From: Sialis fuliginosa
Lineage: Eukaryota > Arthropoda > Insecta > Megaloptera > Sialidae
Direction of reading: 5' to 3'
NCBI GenBank assembly: GCA_961205875.1
Contig: OY540812.1
Coordinates: 29,707,098-29,771,097, forward strand
DNA length: 64,000 nt
The position numbers and the translations under genes are program-made. The notes beneath the pieces were generated by a model, which searched no databases, was not told the origin of the DNA, and saw only the letters and a list, made by a program, of their open reading frames with translations. Shown here piece by piece: positions 12,014-24,540 of this stretch (position 1 is the first letter of the stretch; every line of letters starts with the position of its first letter).

Positions 12014-12080
12014 AGTAAACACTTTTGCGCACGCCGTGCGTAAAAGTACTTTTTACGCACGGCGAGCGCAAAAGTATTAC
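12014..12080. repeat. G+C-rich perfect hairpin
   Basis: acttttgcgcacgccgtgcg at 12021 is mirrored by cgcacggcgagcgcaaaagt ending at 12075, around a short loop; agtaa/ttact extends the stem outward. It is much richer in CpG than its surroundings. It could be a collapsed MITE or a structural site. There is no adjacent gene to suggest termination. Confidence 0.65.
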
Positions 12081-13321
12081 TTTACACACTGAAATGTCAA
12101 TGAAAAAGCCTACTTTTTTAAACGGTTGTAGAAAAATGTAATTAGATTCGATCGAAAAGAACGTAAGCTATACAAATAATTTAACGAAATTAAAGCTATA
12201 CAAATAGTTGTACGAAGCTGTAAAAATTACAGAATATGTAGAAAACAAAATTTTTATAATTTAATGTATTTTCTTAAAGAAATACCATATAGAACAATGT
12301 TATATTAACTTAAGATAATAATTTATGTATTTACATTTAAATATAATAGTAATGACGGTAGACGTGAATTCCGGTACACCTCTAATCGAAACACGTATTT
12401 TAAGCCGAAACCAGTCGAAACCGATCGTTCGATCGATTACTAATGAGAACCTTTCTTTTGAAATTGCCTATAAACTTTTCCATAAAAATATGAATAATTA
12501 ATTTAAATGATTAATTTGAAGTCACTCTGTACATTTTTTCAAAGCTCAGTCTCCTTTCAAGCAGAAGAAATAAACAAGTTACAATTTGTTTTCAATACAC
12601 GGTTTATAAATCCTTTATTTTTCACACAATTTTCTTTGAATTCTCAACCGCCCAGGTTTTTCTCGCGCAAAACTTTTTTAATGAAACGCAATACAATAAG
12701 CTACTTGGCGGTGATTTTCCAAGAGGAAATCACAAAACTTTCCACACACACACACACACATACACACAACATCTGTGCGTTATTAGTTTTGTATGCTGTA
12801 CAGTCTGCAGAAGATTTTTGTTGATCGTCATATTCTGTCTGTGAGATGCAACCACTCCCCTCTTAGCCCTTCTTCAAATACTCTCGAGAAAATAGTGTGT
12901 TCGTTACAAAAGACTTTACCGAGGGGGGACTTTTGAAAACTTGGTACCTCGAAAAAACAACACCTCAAGCCAAGATCTTTTGAATGATACCCAATTTGTC
13001 TACTTTAGGCACTTTAGGGTATAGACTTGGGCGTGGATCTTGAATTATTCGGGTCACGTGAACGTGAGCGATTTTCAAATCTTGCGTGTCTGGGACAAAA
13101 TATTTTTATGATTTCTCTTAATTTTTTTAATGAAGAAAAACGCGCCAAAATTGTATTACAAACTTAATAATTAAAGAAATATTGTAATAGATCTGATCAA
13201 AAAGTTTTTTTTTTAATATTTTAACAATAAAAATGATGCTTAGCTTTGTTTATTTAAAACTATATATCACTTTTATCATAAATATTAAAAATAAATAGTT
13301 TTTGTGAACAGATAATAGTTA
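12081..13321. other. Unassigned stretch with a (CA)n run
   Basis: No gene seen. A (CA)n microsatellite lies near 12744-12770. The 105-codon frame 12507-12824 (+) runs through it (THTHTHTH), so it was not accepted as coding. Confidence 0.45.
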
Positions 13322-13510
13322 CAGTCGATCCAGACTATCGTACCGGTCTCGGTCTAGTCTCGCTCCAGTCAAATATTCAATATAGTAGCACTGTATTGGA
13401 GCATGATTGGACCGAGACTGGTACGATACCTATAGTGTGGATAATTTCATTGTTTATTGTATATTAATATTTGATTGAAGCGATACCGGCACGATCGTCT
13501 GGATCGACCC
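13322..13510. mobile_element. TA-flanked MITE, 189 bp
   Basis: The left end agtcgatccagactatcgta and the right end tacc..cacgatcgtctggatcgac are inverted copies over about 30 bp, with TA at 13320-13321 and 13511-13512. An inner dyad (tcgtaccggtctcgg against accgagactggtacga) is also present. Confidence 0.75.
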
Positions 13511-13587
13511 TAAAAAACACGAAAAATTATTTTTATTTTTATTTTAGTGAAACGACTTTTTGACCATCTTTATAGCAACTTTTCAAC

Positions 13588-15397
13588 ATATATATGAGCA
13601 TTTCTAGTAGTTTTTTAAAAAACAGGGCGCACGTATGTCACCGATTTTGCTCCCAATTTTTTTTCTTAAAGTACATATCAAAAAAACATTTTTCCCAAAA
13701 TCTTTTCCCCCCGCCCCCTTTTTTGGCTGAGTTACGATTTTTTAAACTTTTGAAATCGAGCGAAATTAGACTTTTTTAAATAGTACCTTATTTTTCAAAA
13801 TGTCCCTTATTATGCATGTTATAGGGCTCATTTTCTTCGTTTTTTGTTGATATTTCATTTGAAATCGGTTTCAGAGCCGAATATTCAATTTTAGCCGAAT
13901 GCGGTACCAAAACATTAAGTTTGATTTTTTGTAAAAATAGTCGATTTTGAAATTGCCGCCAAATATTTTGGTTTCAACCAAAATACTTCCGATAAAGGTC
14001 ATTTTATTCTATTTTTTATGTAGTTTCCAAATATTTATAGATTTTTTAATTTGGTCAAAAACTTTTAAAGTTACACTTGTTTTAAGATATCTTATTTTTC
14101 AAAAAGTGCTATATTCACACCATTAAAACTTTTTTTTCTATACTCCAAATTGCACCAAATTTTGGCAAAAGTTTCCTTTTTTTATCCTTAAAACAACCCT
14201 CAAAAAACATTTTTTCATATTGAGCTCCTAAGTGAGATATAATTTTTATAAAACACCTAATTACTCGTGTATTAAAGATAAGAATTTACAGGAATTTTCA
14301 GTGTTTCTGAAATATCGGGGCTTCTGATAATCGAATAAAAAATATACTACTTAATTCGTTATGAAATTCCCTACAAATCTACATAAGTTAAATTTTTTTA
14401 GATTAATTAAAAAACCTATAAAAAAATAAAAGCCGAGCGAGCGCAAGCGAGCCAGTCTTAGAAATGAGTACATACCTATTTAACAACGAAGTTTTGAGAC
14501 ACTATTACATTTAAAGGTGTTATTAAATAAATTAGGAATCGATGTACAAAGTTTTTATTTATTTGTAGGTTTTGTAATTAATCTAAAAAAATTTAACTTA
14601 TGTAGATTTGTAGAGAATTTCATAACGAATTAAGTGGTATATTTTTTATTCGATTATCAGGAGCCCCGATATTTCAGAAACACTGAAAATTCCTGTAAAT
14701 TCTTATCTTTAATACACGAGTAATTAGGTGTTTTATAAAAATTATATCTCACTTAGGAGCTCAATATGAAAAAATGTTTTTTGAGGGTTGTTTTAAGGAT
14801 AAAAAAAGGAAACTTTTGCCAAAATTTGGTGCAATTTGGAGTATAGAAAAAAAAGTTTTAATGGTGTGAATATAGCACTTTTTGAAAAATAAGATATCTT
14901 AAAACAAGTGTAACTTTAAAAGTTTTTGACCAAATTAAAAAATCTATAAATATTTGGAAACTACATAAAAAATAGAATAAAATGACCTATATCGGAAGTA
15001 TTTTGGTTGAAACCAAAATATTTAGCGGCAATTTCAAAATCGACTATTTTTACAACAAATCAAACTTAATGTTTTGGTACCGCATTCGGCCAAAATTGAA
15101 TATTCGGCTCTGAAACCGATTTCAAATGAAAGATCAACAAAAAACGAAGAAAATGAGCCCTATAACATGCATAATAAGGGGAATTTTGAAAAATAAGATA
15201 CTATTTAAAAAAGTTTAATTTCGCTCGATTTCAAAAGTTTAAAAAATCGTAATTCGGCCAAAAAAGGGGGCGGGGGGAAAAGATTTTGGGAAACATGTTT
15301 TTTTGATATGTACTTTGAGAAAAAAAATTGGGAGCAAAATCGGTGACATACGTGCACCCTGTTTTTTAAAAAACTACTGGAAATGCTCATATATGTA
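13588..15397. mobile_element. Giant hairpin element, 1.8 kb
   Basis: Two arms of about 840 bp (13588-14425 and 14562-15397) are nearly identical inverted copies. They are recognisable at tgagcatttctagtagtttt, at gattttgctcccaattttt, and around the centre at acataagttaaatttttttag. The loop (about 14426-14561) is unrelated and holds 'gccgagcgagcgcaagcgag'. Both arms contain the same short open frame (13594-13779 + and 15205-15390 -) only because they are copies of each other. The TATA-rich border makes the exact end uncertain. Confidence 0.88.
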
Positions 15398-16538
15398 TAT
15401 ATATGTTTGTATTTTATCTAACACATTTAGATATTAAAAAAAACAACAGATTTTTCATAAAATAATTCGGAGCACTAAAAAAAACTAAAACGATCAATAA
15501 CCTAACTAGGTATACATATATTACTCAATATTAATGTTTTTCATTACCTGATGTTCTTGTTTATAATATATTGAAAATTCATCATAAACATTATTGCAGA
15601 AGGTTGACTTCGTCGACTTATTTTATATCTTCTTGTTTCACGTGATACATTTTTATATAAGTACTTTCAATTTTGAGGTTCACTCTTATGTGCTTGGACA
15701 AGGAAAGATAAAGGACAAATAACACATTACCTAGCGTTGTTACCATATCGCTCCACGAGTCATTGGCGTATCATTCAGATTTTAAAATAAATATCAATTG
15801 TTTTGAATTATAAAATTAATTAATAATAAATGTTTTATATTGTCTTCAAAAGTATTTCAGTGATAATTGATTAACAGAGATATGTCTATTTGGAACTATC
15901 ATCTCTCATACATACTAAATTCAATTGTAATTTAAAGCATATTTACATATTATTAACGAAAGGTGTTTATTTTGATCTGAAATCAATCTTTTAAAATCAA
16001 AGAATATTTTTCTGCTTTTAGAAATGATCGCATACCTTCCCCTATTCCATGGATGTAGGGAGAAAATAAAAATGAAAAAAATACTTTCAAAAAATTGAAG
16101 CAAATATCGTTTTTACCTCCTAATGTAAAATTTTGGTATATATTATAACTTCTTTAGTTTCAGTTTTCCAACGTCGATGTATATAGATTGTTTCAAAATT
16201 ATTATTTATGTATTAACATTTTACCAATCATGAATGAAAATACGGGTTGAAACTAACCAAAAATCATGCTTATTGTTATTTAAGAGCAATCACTAAAGTC
16301 TAACAATGTAAAATGTGTTATACTTTAAATCTACATTTTTTTGTAATGTTTCAAATATTCGATCAAGTGCATTCGACTCGCCCCTACCACATTTACCTCT
16401 ATTATGATATGTAAGACAGTGTCGTGTAGAGGTATTTCGAGATCAGTTTTTTTTCTTTTATTGTTATGTTATGAATAGTGAGTACAATAATAATACTGAT
16501 ATTTCGGTATTTGTAATTAGTATTAAAATTTTTACATA
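15398..16538. other. Unassigned A+T-rich stretch
   Basis: No gene or repeat boundary recognised. Short frames (60-65 codons, -) at 15921-16103 and 16402-16599 show no family likeness. Confidence 0.4.
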
Positions 16539-17130
16539 AGGTCGAGCGGGGTAAATATGAAACACCAAAAAATGGGGTAAAAGTGAAACAAGCTTGCAAC
16601 TAAAAAAACTAATTTGTTTATAGAATTATAAAAACTGACATCATCATTAAAGGTTTGTTAAAGCGACCTGAAAATATGAATCGCCTAATAAGTGATGTGT
16701 CACCCCTACAGATTTCCCTGTTAGTCGATGTCAAAATATGTGAATTAAATTTTAATTCTTTGCACATAATTTCTGTATAGCTCAGATATTAATTAAAGTT
16801 ACAATTTCACATTGATATGCCACAAAGAAGATAAATCAAAGTTGCCTTTGTAGCTTTTCTTTTAATTTTTCGAGAAATATTTTCCATTAGAGGCCTATTT
16901 CACATTTTCCCTTACCTATTTCACTTTTTCCCAAATTAGAAGTTAAAAATGAAACACACTTTTTTCATTTTTAAAGTCCGTGTTGTATCGTACAGTTCAA
17001 ATGACGTAAGTATTTAAAATGGTTATTCATAAGCGCATCTAGTAGAAAAAATTAAAGTATGAATTTGTATCATAACTGTCAAAATACATTAAAGATTTAT
17101 ATTTTGTTTCACTTTTACCCCAGTTGACCT
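16539..17130. mobile_element. TA-flanked MITE, 592 bp
   Basis: The ends aggtcgagcggggtaaatat and acttttaccccagttgacct are inverted copies bordered by TA at 16537-16538 and 17131-17132. The words 'tttcac'/'gtgaaa' with runs of c or g recur inside (16555-16590, 16910-16935). Noncoding. The AGGT terminus resembles the 6820-7388 family, but the interiors differ. Confidence 0.78.
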
Positions 17131-17194
17131 TACGTACAATTACCCAGGTAAAAAATTGACTTGGACCAAGAATCCTTGTTTTATACAGGATGAT

Positions 17195-17425
17195 TTATAT
17201 CAGCTGGAACAAATTTGAACAGTTGATTGAGAAAAATATATCAAACAAAAAAGTTCATGATGAACTTGTGTCCGGAAACTCTTCGTGAGGGAGCTACAGA
17301 CCTCAACAGATTTTGTCTAAAATTAGTTTTTATTTAATATCTAGAGAACCCATTTAATACAGTGTGAAATTTGATACCCGGTTTAGTATTAATACGTTTT
17401 ATCGATTTCCAGTATCAACCAATGA
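17195..17425 (+). repeat. Single-arm relative of the hairpin at 31464-32227
   Basis: tacaggatgatttatatcag, tttatttaatatctagaga, gaaatttgatacccgg and gatttccagtatcaa occur in the same order as in the left arm at 31464-31690, with clear divergence. No reverse arm is seen nearby. Confidence 0.7.
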
Positions 17426-19021
17426 TTATATTATAATGAAGATATTGAGCGATATCAAAACAAGTCATGGACTGGATGTCCTAATAGGTGTATCATCATT
17501 ATCATCATCAGACTGATGATTGTTATTATCAGTCTTGCGCTTTTTGCACAAAAATCGTTTTATGTCGTTCATTATTTAAAAAAAATCTACCCATAGCGAC
17601 CATGAGAAAAATCATTATGTGCCTGGCCGGAACTTGTTAAACATTTTTAACCGTCCCTTCTTCCGGGAAATTTTTTGTACAGCAATTATACCAATAAAGT
17701 GACAGTCTGAAATCACTGCCAAAATTTAGTATTCCTAAAGTTATATTTAAAAAAAAAATTTGTGCCTTATTAAATCTTGTAATATTTTGGCACAAAACTT
17801 TTTAAAAAAAATTTGACTCATTACTATACCAATCGAGTAACAGCTTCAAACTATGACCAAAAGAAAAAATACATTTGAGCCATGCCAATGCCTGTTAGAA
17901 ATGCCTGGCACAAAACTTTTTATTTTTCTCAAAGGCTATAGCCAGGTAAGCATACAAAATCGCCCTTTGCATAAATTTGACTGTTTTTTTTTTGGAAGTC
18001 ACATTCTATGTAACTTTCAACCTGACCAAATATTAACTTCAAAAAAATATAGTTTTCGAAAAAAATTTCTTTTTTTATTTTCAACCGCTAGAGGCGTGAT
18101 TATCCTCACAGGCGAAGATGTGTTCCACTGATGCATATTAAAAAACTCGCGTGATATGAATTTTAAATAAATTTAATTTTATATATGTACCTAGATGCAC
18201 CTCCCTGATAGAAATCCTGCCGGCGTCCATGCTCCCAGTGTATGAATCCTCCCCATTTCCCCCTAACTATGGCTGCACACGAGACGAGACAAGAGTCAAA
18301 TCTCGAATTTTACGATCTCGTCACGTTAAAATTCAAGCCAGCCCTGCATTCATATATGCGTGCGTGTGTGTGCATGTGTGAAAATCCGCGTGGCCTCAGT
18401 TTGAATAACGTATTATGTTTTATGTATTTCCCTAATACCTATAAAACATAACGGCTCTCTTAAACGCCGTAGATATGGACAGGCCGATAGCAATACTGCT
18501 AGAAAGAACACAGACACATCTCTATCGCCCTCTCTCTCTCACACACACACACACACACGTGTGAGGAAACGTATCGCATACGTTTCTTGTATTCGACATT
18601 TTACAAAACGAGCTACAATGTTTCTTAATCGATGATACGCGATTGGAATTTTAAGTTTTTTATGATTTTCTAATATATCATTTTTAAATGTCGATATGGA
18701 GAACCATACAGTACTTCCATATTTCATAACTATTTTTTAATTAAAATAATTTTCAATATGTTTACCAGAAAAGATATAAAATATCTACGAAAATATTCAC
18801 ATATCGGTATGGAGAACCATACATGACTTCCATGTTCTTTCTATCTTTTTAAATAATTTTTAAATATAATTTTTTTTTCATGTTTTATTTATATAACCTA
18901 CTACTATGAATATAAACGTAATACATAAAAATCATATATACATACGACGGTTACAGCAGTTATTGCCAGTTGTATATAAATGTAGTCTAATGTGCTAATG
19001 TCAAAAACATAATACACATTC
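17426..19021. other. Unassigned stretch with microsatellites
   Basis: No gene seen. (TG)n-like sequence at 18358-18382, a (TC)n-(AC)n compound microsatellite at 18530-18560, and a two-fold direct repeat of 'tatggagaaccatac' with 'acttccat' near 18695 and 18808. Confidence 0.45.
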
Positions 19022-20962
19022 GAGTCATTCCATGTCAAATCAACACAATTTTAATGAAAAATTTACCTCACCATCTCAGATTTTCATGAAATTTGGTACA
19101 ATTGTACTATTCATTTAGACTTGGAAAAATATCAAATTTTATTGAGATATGTCTACTGGTTTTGAAATTACAGCTATGTAAAGTTTTCAAAAATTGGTCA
19201 AAAAACCGTGATGGAAATTTTTTGAAATGCTCTGGAAGCTGATCTAATTAACTTAGAGAACTGGGCGGGGTGTCATTTTACAGCATATTTTACACCGATT
19301 CCAATGATATACAACACAATATGGGTTAAGAAAAAAAATGTTCTCAAAATCAAAGTCAAAATTTTGATTTTTAATTTCACAACAAGTACGGTTTCAAAAA
19401 TTTTCAAATTAATACCAAACATAATCATTATAGTTGTGAATCACCTGGCAAAATATAAATGTGGGATGACAATGGATTCTATGTTAAAATAATTTAAGAC
19501 TGAAGCTCGAATTTAAAAACCGCTCTGTATTTAAACTGTGAAAAATTCAACAATGCTAAAATGTATACTTGCATGAACATGAACACTAATATGAAGTAAC
19601 AATACATTACTAAATTCAAAATGTGCTATTTTTTGCCACAGAAGCATGGCCCTCGCATTACCACGGGCCCCCCAACTGGAATTGTTGCGAGCCCCTTAAG
19701 AAATTTTTTTTCGACCATACAGGTTTATTTGAACGACCTTTTTTAAGGTCTTTAAATAGAAAAAATAAATAATATCAAAGTTTATTTTTTAGGCCTTTCA
19801 ATTCAAAATTTTAATTCATAAATTCATAATTCATTTTCAAGAATAACATTAATTCTCCCAGTCGGGGTCACAGGATTTACTTTTGTATATATTTTTAATT
19901 ATAACTGAAGATATTTTGTAGTATTGTTGATTTATTTGCAACAAGCTACTTCAAAAATGATGAAAGCTAATAGTTTTATTTATTTATTTTTAATTCAAAC
20001 TAAAGTCGATCCCATAAGGTTACCACATACAGCTACATGTCATTGTATGCGTGAATAGTTTGACATTAACAAATTGGAATTTTGAAACTTGGATTACTGG
20101 TACTTAAAATATAACAATACCGCTTTTTATTACATTGAACTAGCTACTATGTCATGTGTAAAATTTACCAATTTAGGCCTAACATTTTTTTAATAGCATA
20201 AATATTTCCTGTATACACAGTGATTTTTAAATTCGAGCTTCAGTCTTAAATTATTTTATCATTGAACCCATTATCATCCCACATTTATATTTTGCCAGGT
20301 GATTCACAACTATAATGACTATTCTTGGTATTAATTTGAAAAGTTTTGAAAACGTAAAAAAATTTTTTCGTAACAATTCCAGTTGGGGGGCCCGTGGTAA
20401 TGCGAGGGCCATGCTTCTGTGGCAAAAAATAGCCCATTTTGAATTTAGTAATGTATTGTTACTTTATATTAGTGTTCATGTTCATGCAAGTATACATTTT
20501 AGCATTGTTGAATTTTTCACAGTCGAAATACAGAGCGATTTTTAAATTCGAGCTTCAGACTATAATGATTATGTTTGGTATTAATTTGAAAATTTTTGAA
20601 ACCGTACTTGTTGTGAAATTAAAAATCAAAATTTTGACTTTGATTTTGAGAACATTTTTTTTCTTAACCCATATTGTGTTGTATATCATTGGAATCGGTG
20701 TAAAATATGCTGTAAAATGACACCCCGCCCAGTTCTCTAAGTTAATTAGATCAGCTTCCAGAGCATTTCAAAAATTTTCCATCACGGTTTTTTGACCAAT
20801 TTTTGAAAACTTTACATAGCTGTAATTTCAAAACCAGTAGACATATCTCAATAAAATTTGATATTTTTCTAAGTCTAAATGAATAGTACAATTGTGCCAA
20901 ATTTCATGAAAATCTGAGATGGTGAGGTTTATACCCTGTGTTGATTTGACATGGAATGACTC
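19022..20962. mobile_element. Giant hairpin element with a nested rearrangement, 1.9 kb
   Basis: The outer ends are gagtcattccatgtcaaat at 19022 and its reverse ending at 20962. The arms pair through ttctctaagttaattagat / atctaattaacttagagaa and on to gcatggccctcgcattacc (19645) against ggtaatgcgagggccatgc (20397). The arms are not equal. A segment at 19390-19530 (caccaggtga-like, ggcaaaatataaatgtggg) is matched in reverse at 20225-20350, inside the centre, but is missing from the outer right arm at 20555-20610. The element has therefore been rearranged internally. Noncoding. Confidence 0.82.
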
Positions 20963-21062
20963 ATTCTTAGAATGTCAACTAATTTGACAATTTGAATTTA
21001 GTTGCATTTATTATTATTTATTTTATTGATCCCAACAATATGCAATATACATTATTATACAC

Positions 21063-21535
21063 TAGCTGCTACCCGTGGCTTCGCTCGCATGGATTTCGAA
21101 ACCCCCATCCCCATGATATTTCCCGCTGGATCGAATGAAACTAATTACTACCATTCATATGTAAAAGAGGTGAAATATAAATTTTTCTTATTTTTAGTTT
21201 TCTTTCATGATACAAAATCGTAAATATCTCGGCTCCTATGCGAGATAGATGGTTGTTTTTCTCCCTAAACCCCCGCCCCCGTAGTATTTTTCCCGCCGGA
21301 TCGAATAAAACCACTTACAACCCTTCATATGTAACAAGGGGTAAAATATTAATTTCTAAAAAAAAAATTCCACCCCTTGCAATTTTTTTAGGGGTTGAAT
21401 TTTCGAGATACGAAATATCCTATATCCGTCCTCGGGATGCAAACTATCTCACTGCCAAATTTTATCAAGATCGGTTCAGCGGTTTAGCCTTGAAAAGGTA
21501 ACAAACAGACAGACGAACTTATGTATGGATAAATA
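21063..21535 (+). repeat. Dispersed repeat, 'acccgtggcttcgctcgca' module
   Basis: Starts actagctgctacccgtggct and ends with the 'caaattttatcaagatcggt', 'tcagcggtttagccttgaaa' and 'ggtaacaaacagacagac' block. This end block is widespread in insect genomes, where I associate it with degraded non-LTR retroelements or derived short elements. Two similar inner units (cgcccccgtagtatttttcc type) lie in tandem at about 21095-21190 and 21265-21370. No reverse transcriptase is left. Confidence 0.6.
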
Positions 21536-21942
21536 CACAGAGATGATAATAAAAAGGTGGGAGGTCATAAGGTCGACGGGGTAAAAGGAAAGAGGATGAG
21601 TGGGTATTTAGGTGAGGTAATTATTCCTACACCCGCTGTCTGTTTATATAAATAATTAAAAGGGAAGATTTGCGCAGATATATCTTCACATCTTCATTAT
21701 TCCAGTGTCCAGATAATGAGAAAAGTTTTTTATGTATTCGGAGTCATTTCACCGGAAAAACAAAACAAACTTTTCCGATTTTCAGACAAACGTGGCGGGG
21801 TGCGATTTTATCAGATACTGTTTCCTAATTTTATATTAACCAATGCAGTGGTAGCAAAACAGTTACAAAATTATAAAAATATTATATTTCTTTTACAATT
21901 GTTGCCTTTCCACGTAGATATTTTCAAAATTTATAAGTAACT

Positions 21943-22283
21943 AGCCGTTACCCGCGTCTAATTTAGAAACCATTCGGGTCCAGGGACATGAACGTTTAAA
22001 TAAAAACAAATAGGTTAGGTTATACAGATTTCTGATATGATATAGTCGATACAACAAAGTTTTACTTTAGCATTTGTACGCTAGATGTCTATGCCAAAAA
22101 AAGTATAACCTATCGCGCGTACAAATGTATGTAATATATTTTAATATATTTTCGGGATACAAAGTAGCCTATGTTATTCCTTAAAATGCAAGCTATCTTC
22201 TTGCCAAATTTCATCGAAATCGGTTCAGCGGGTTAGTCTTGAAAAGGTAACAGACATAAACACTTTCGCATTTATAATATAAG
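21943..22283 (+). repeat. Second copy of the 'acccgcg ... atcggttcagcg' repeat
   Basis: ctagccgttacccgcgtcta at 21943, then gggatacaaagtagcctat, gccaaatttcatcgaaatcg, gttagtcttgaaaaggtaac and actttcgcatttataatata. Same order as 21063-21535, with a different middle. Noncoding. Confidence 0.6.
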
Positions 22284-22771
22284 ACTCCCTACACACTGGC
22301 GATTCAGCAGCATGTGATTTATCAACGCGACTAAATAAAAAGCTGTCAGAATCACAAAACGTATTGCCAACATAAGAATAGTAAAAATGACGCTTCCCGA
22401 ATAGACCGAATTGTCTGTGACAGCTTTTTTATGATTTTGCAATGTCGAATTTGTACTTATTTAATTGTATGTGTTGTTAAAATATCAAAAAATAGGAAAA
22501 CAAGAATAAATAAATTTTTGTAATTGATATTCTATTATACATTTATAGCATTTGAATATATCCCCCTAGTGACGTAAATTCCCGCGCGACTGCTGATTGG
22601 TCAAGGACCAAATGACGCTACCTTGTCTTTATATATAATACCTTGACACTTGCCTATCTGTAGAACTCGTTAGTTTATGTACCTAGTGATATTCGTTTTT
22701 TCAAACCACCGAGGATATAATAGACAAGTGTCATAATTTTATTTTGTATGTACTTTTTAAATTTTATAATC
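22284..22771. other. Unassigned stretch with a weak dyad
   Basis: aaagctgtcagaatcacaaaa (22341-22360) and tgacagcttttttatgattt (22418-22440) form an imperfect inverted pair, perhaps an old MITE. No gene seen. Confidence 0.35.
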
Positions 22772-22779
22772 CTCTATAT

Positions 22780-23033
22780 CAGGATTTGACAAACTTTTTG
22801 TCTATATGGGCACAATACAAGATTTGAAAATCACCGAGGGTGCATATTAATGTATCGAAGACCTTTTTTTAATTCTTTGACCGTTACAAAGTTACTTTCG
22901 ATTTCCAAACACCTTTTTTACTCGAAATCAATATGTCACAAGCATGAAACAAGATTCAAATGTTAAATGTAATGTAAATATCCAATAAGGGCGCATTAAA
23001 AATCCACCAAGGGCACCGGGTTGCCAACCCCTG
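22780..23033. mobile_element. hAT-type MITE with perfect 8-bp target duplication, 254 bp
   Basis: CTCTATAT stands immediately on both sides (22772-22779 and 23034-23041). The ends are caggatttgacaaacttttt and the complement of caggggttggcaacccggtg, the usual CAGGG..GGCAA(A/C)C style of hAT termini. The 8-bp duplication is the hAT hallmark. There is no open frame inside. Confidence 0.88.
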
Positions 23034-23041
23034 CTCTATAT

Positions 23042-23740
23042 TATGTATTTTCCTTGCCATATTTTGATATACATATGTATCTAAATCAACCTAAGGCTTA
23101 AGATACACACCAAGTTTTACGAAAATCGATCAATTCTTTCAATAATTATCACACAAAAAGCAAATAAACTGACAAACCGATAGATTAAATGTCATCGAAC
23201 CCTAAGAAATATCTCTCATTCCGGACCTGTATAATTGAAAAACACACATAATGGTCAAATTATAATAATTCAAAAGACAACCTTCTGGTAGCAATATTAA
23301 CAAAAAGACCATTCAAATGTAATTTTTGTTGCAATTGTTATTGAGAAACTTGCATTGTTATATTTTATCCCGTGACATCTTAAGAACGGTGTAATTTTAC
23401 CAAAGAGTTCATTGAAAGCATAAATCTAAGATCGGACATTAAGTGGGATAATAAATTCAAATAAGAAAGCAAAAAGACACAATGTATAGGTGTCCAAAAG
23501 TGATTTGAAATTTACTCTTGTTACTTTTAATATATAAGTTAACAGTTGAGAACTGAGGCCATGCATGTGCCTGTTCTGCTCATCAAGTTTATATTATTTT
23601 GTGTATACAGTTAGTGGCGTAGCTAAGGGTTGGCAAAACCAACCCCCGTCCGCGTCGGAAGCGGGGGAAAAGGAGCCAGAAAATATTTATTAGGATTAAA
23701 AAATTAGGTTTCGAGGGTGCCAAATTTGAGATGACAACGA
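23042..23740. other. Unassigned stretch with repeat fragments
   Basis: No gene seen. 23070-23200 has a repeat-tail layout ('gttttacgaaaatcgatcaa ... actgacaaaccgatag'). 23609-23680 begins ttagtggcgtagctaagggt, a one-sided relative of the TGGCG-ended hAT MITEs at 32846 and 57482. Confidence 0.4.
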
Positions 23741-24540
23741 AAAATATCTGCCTTGGGAACCACACGTTCTGACAAACTAATAAGATAGAATGAAATGAAT
23801 AATATAGATAATATTATTCTCTCCATTATATAACAAGTGATTTTTTTTTACGTAATAACTGAAAACGGATGTTTACTCTTGTAAATTTTTTTATCAAAAA
23901 TGTCGAGTATGTTATTACTTATTATCTATAATTTATTCTCCATACATTTTTTTCCAACATTTATGATTTAGCCAAAAATAATTTTTTATGTAATTATTTA
24001 GGCTCACCCACACTGTTCACTCTCAGTATTACGTATAAGAAAGTCCCATGGTACCTATGGCAAACACACACACTGTTCAATCTCTGTAATACGTATAAGA
24101 AAGCCCCATGACACTGATGGCAGATATTTCTCCTCTGTTATGAACCATTTGAATTATAATAAAAATTATTTTTTTCAAAAATTCGTTTTTACGAAAAAAT
24201 GAATAGAACATAAATTATAGCTAATGATATTATTTAGCACTGTTTCAGAGTAATTCGAAAAATTCAAAAATCGACGTAGGTAAACATTCGTATCCGGTTG
24301 AAAGATCGTTTTCAAAAATAGGACGTTTTCTTCCCAGACAAAAATTAATCTTAAATATAAAATTTCACCTTTTTACGATTTGTTGTATTTGAGTTACAGC
24401 GCTTACAGACAGGCACACAGACATCATTACGAAAATAGTCAGAATGGATTCAGGGAAAGTCAAAATGGATAATTCCATCAAAATCCGGATTTCGAAAAAA
24501 ATCGACTTCATACACATGGTTTAAGAAAGTAAAAAGTCTT
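23741..24540. repeat. Second copy of the 1452-2405 repeat
   Basis: Same orientation and order as the first copy: aatatctgccttgggaacca, two attacgtataagaaag motifs, atggcagatatttctcctc, tccggttgaaagatcgtttt, the acag tail and agtcagaatggattcaggg. It is shortened by small deletions and lacks the long acag/cgga run. Confidence 0.75.

Noticed and set aside
12507..12824. 105-codon open frame (+)
   Set aside because: It reads through a (CA)n microsatellite (THTHTH) and has no domain or splice context.
1452..24540. The copies at 1452-2405 and 23741-24540 as the two long terminal repeats of one retrotransposon
   Set aside because: They are direct repeats, but the 21 kb between contains no gag or pol and many unrelated elements, and the copies have inner inverted ends instead of TG..CA termini.
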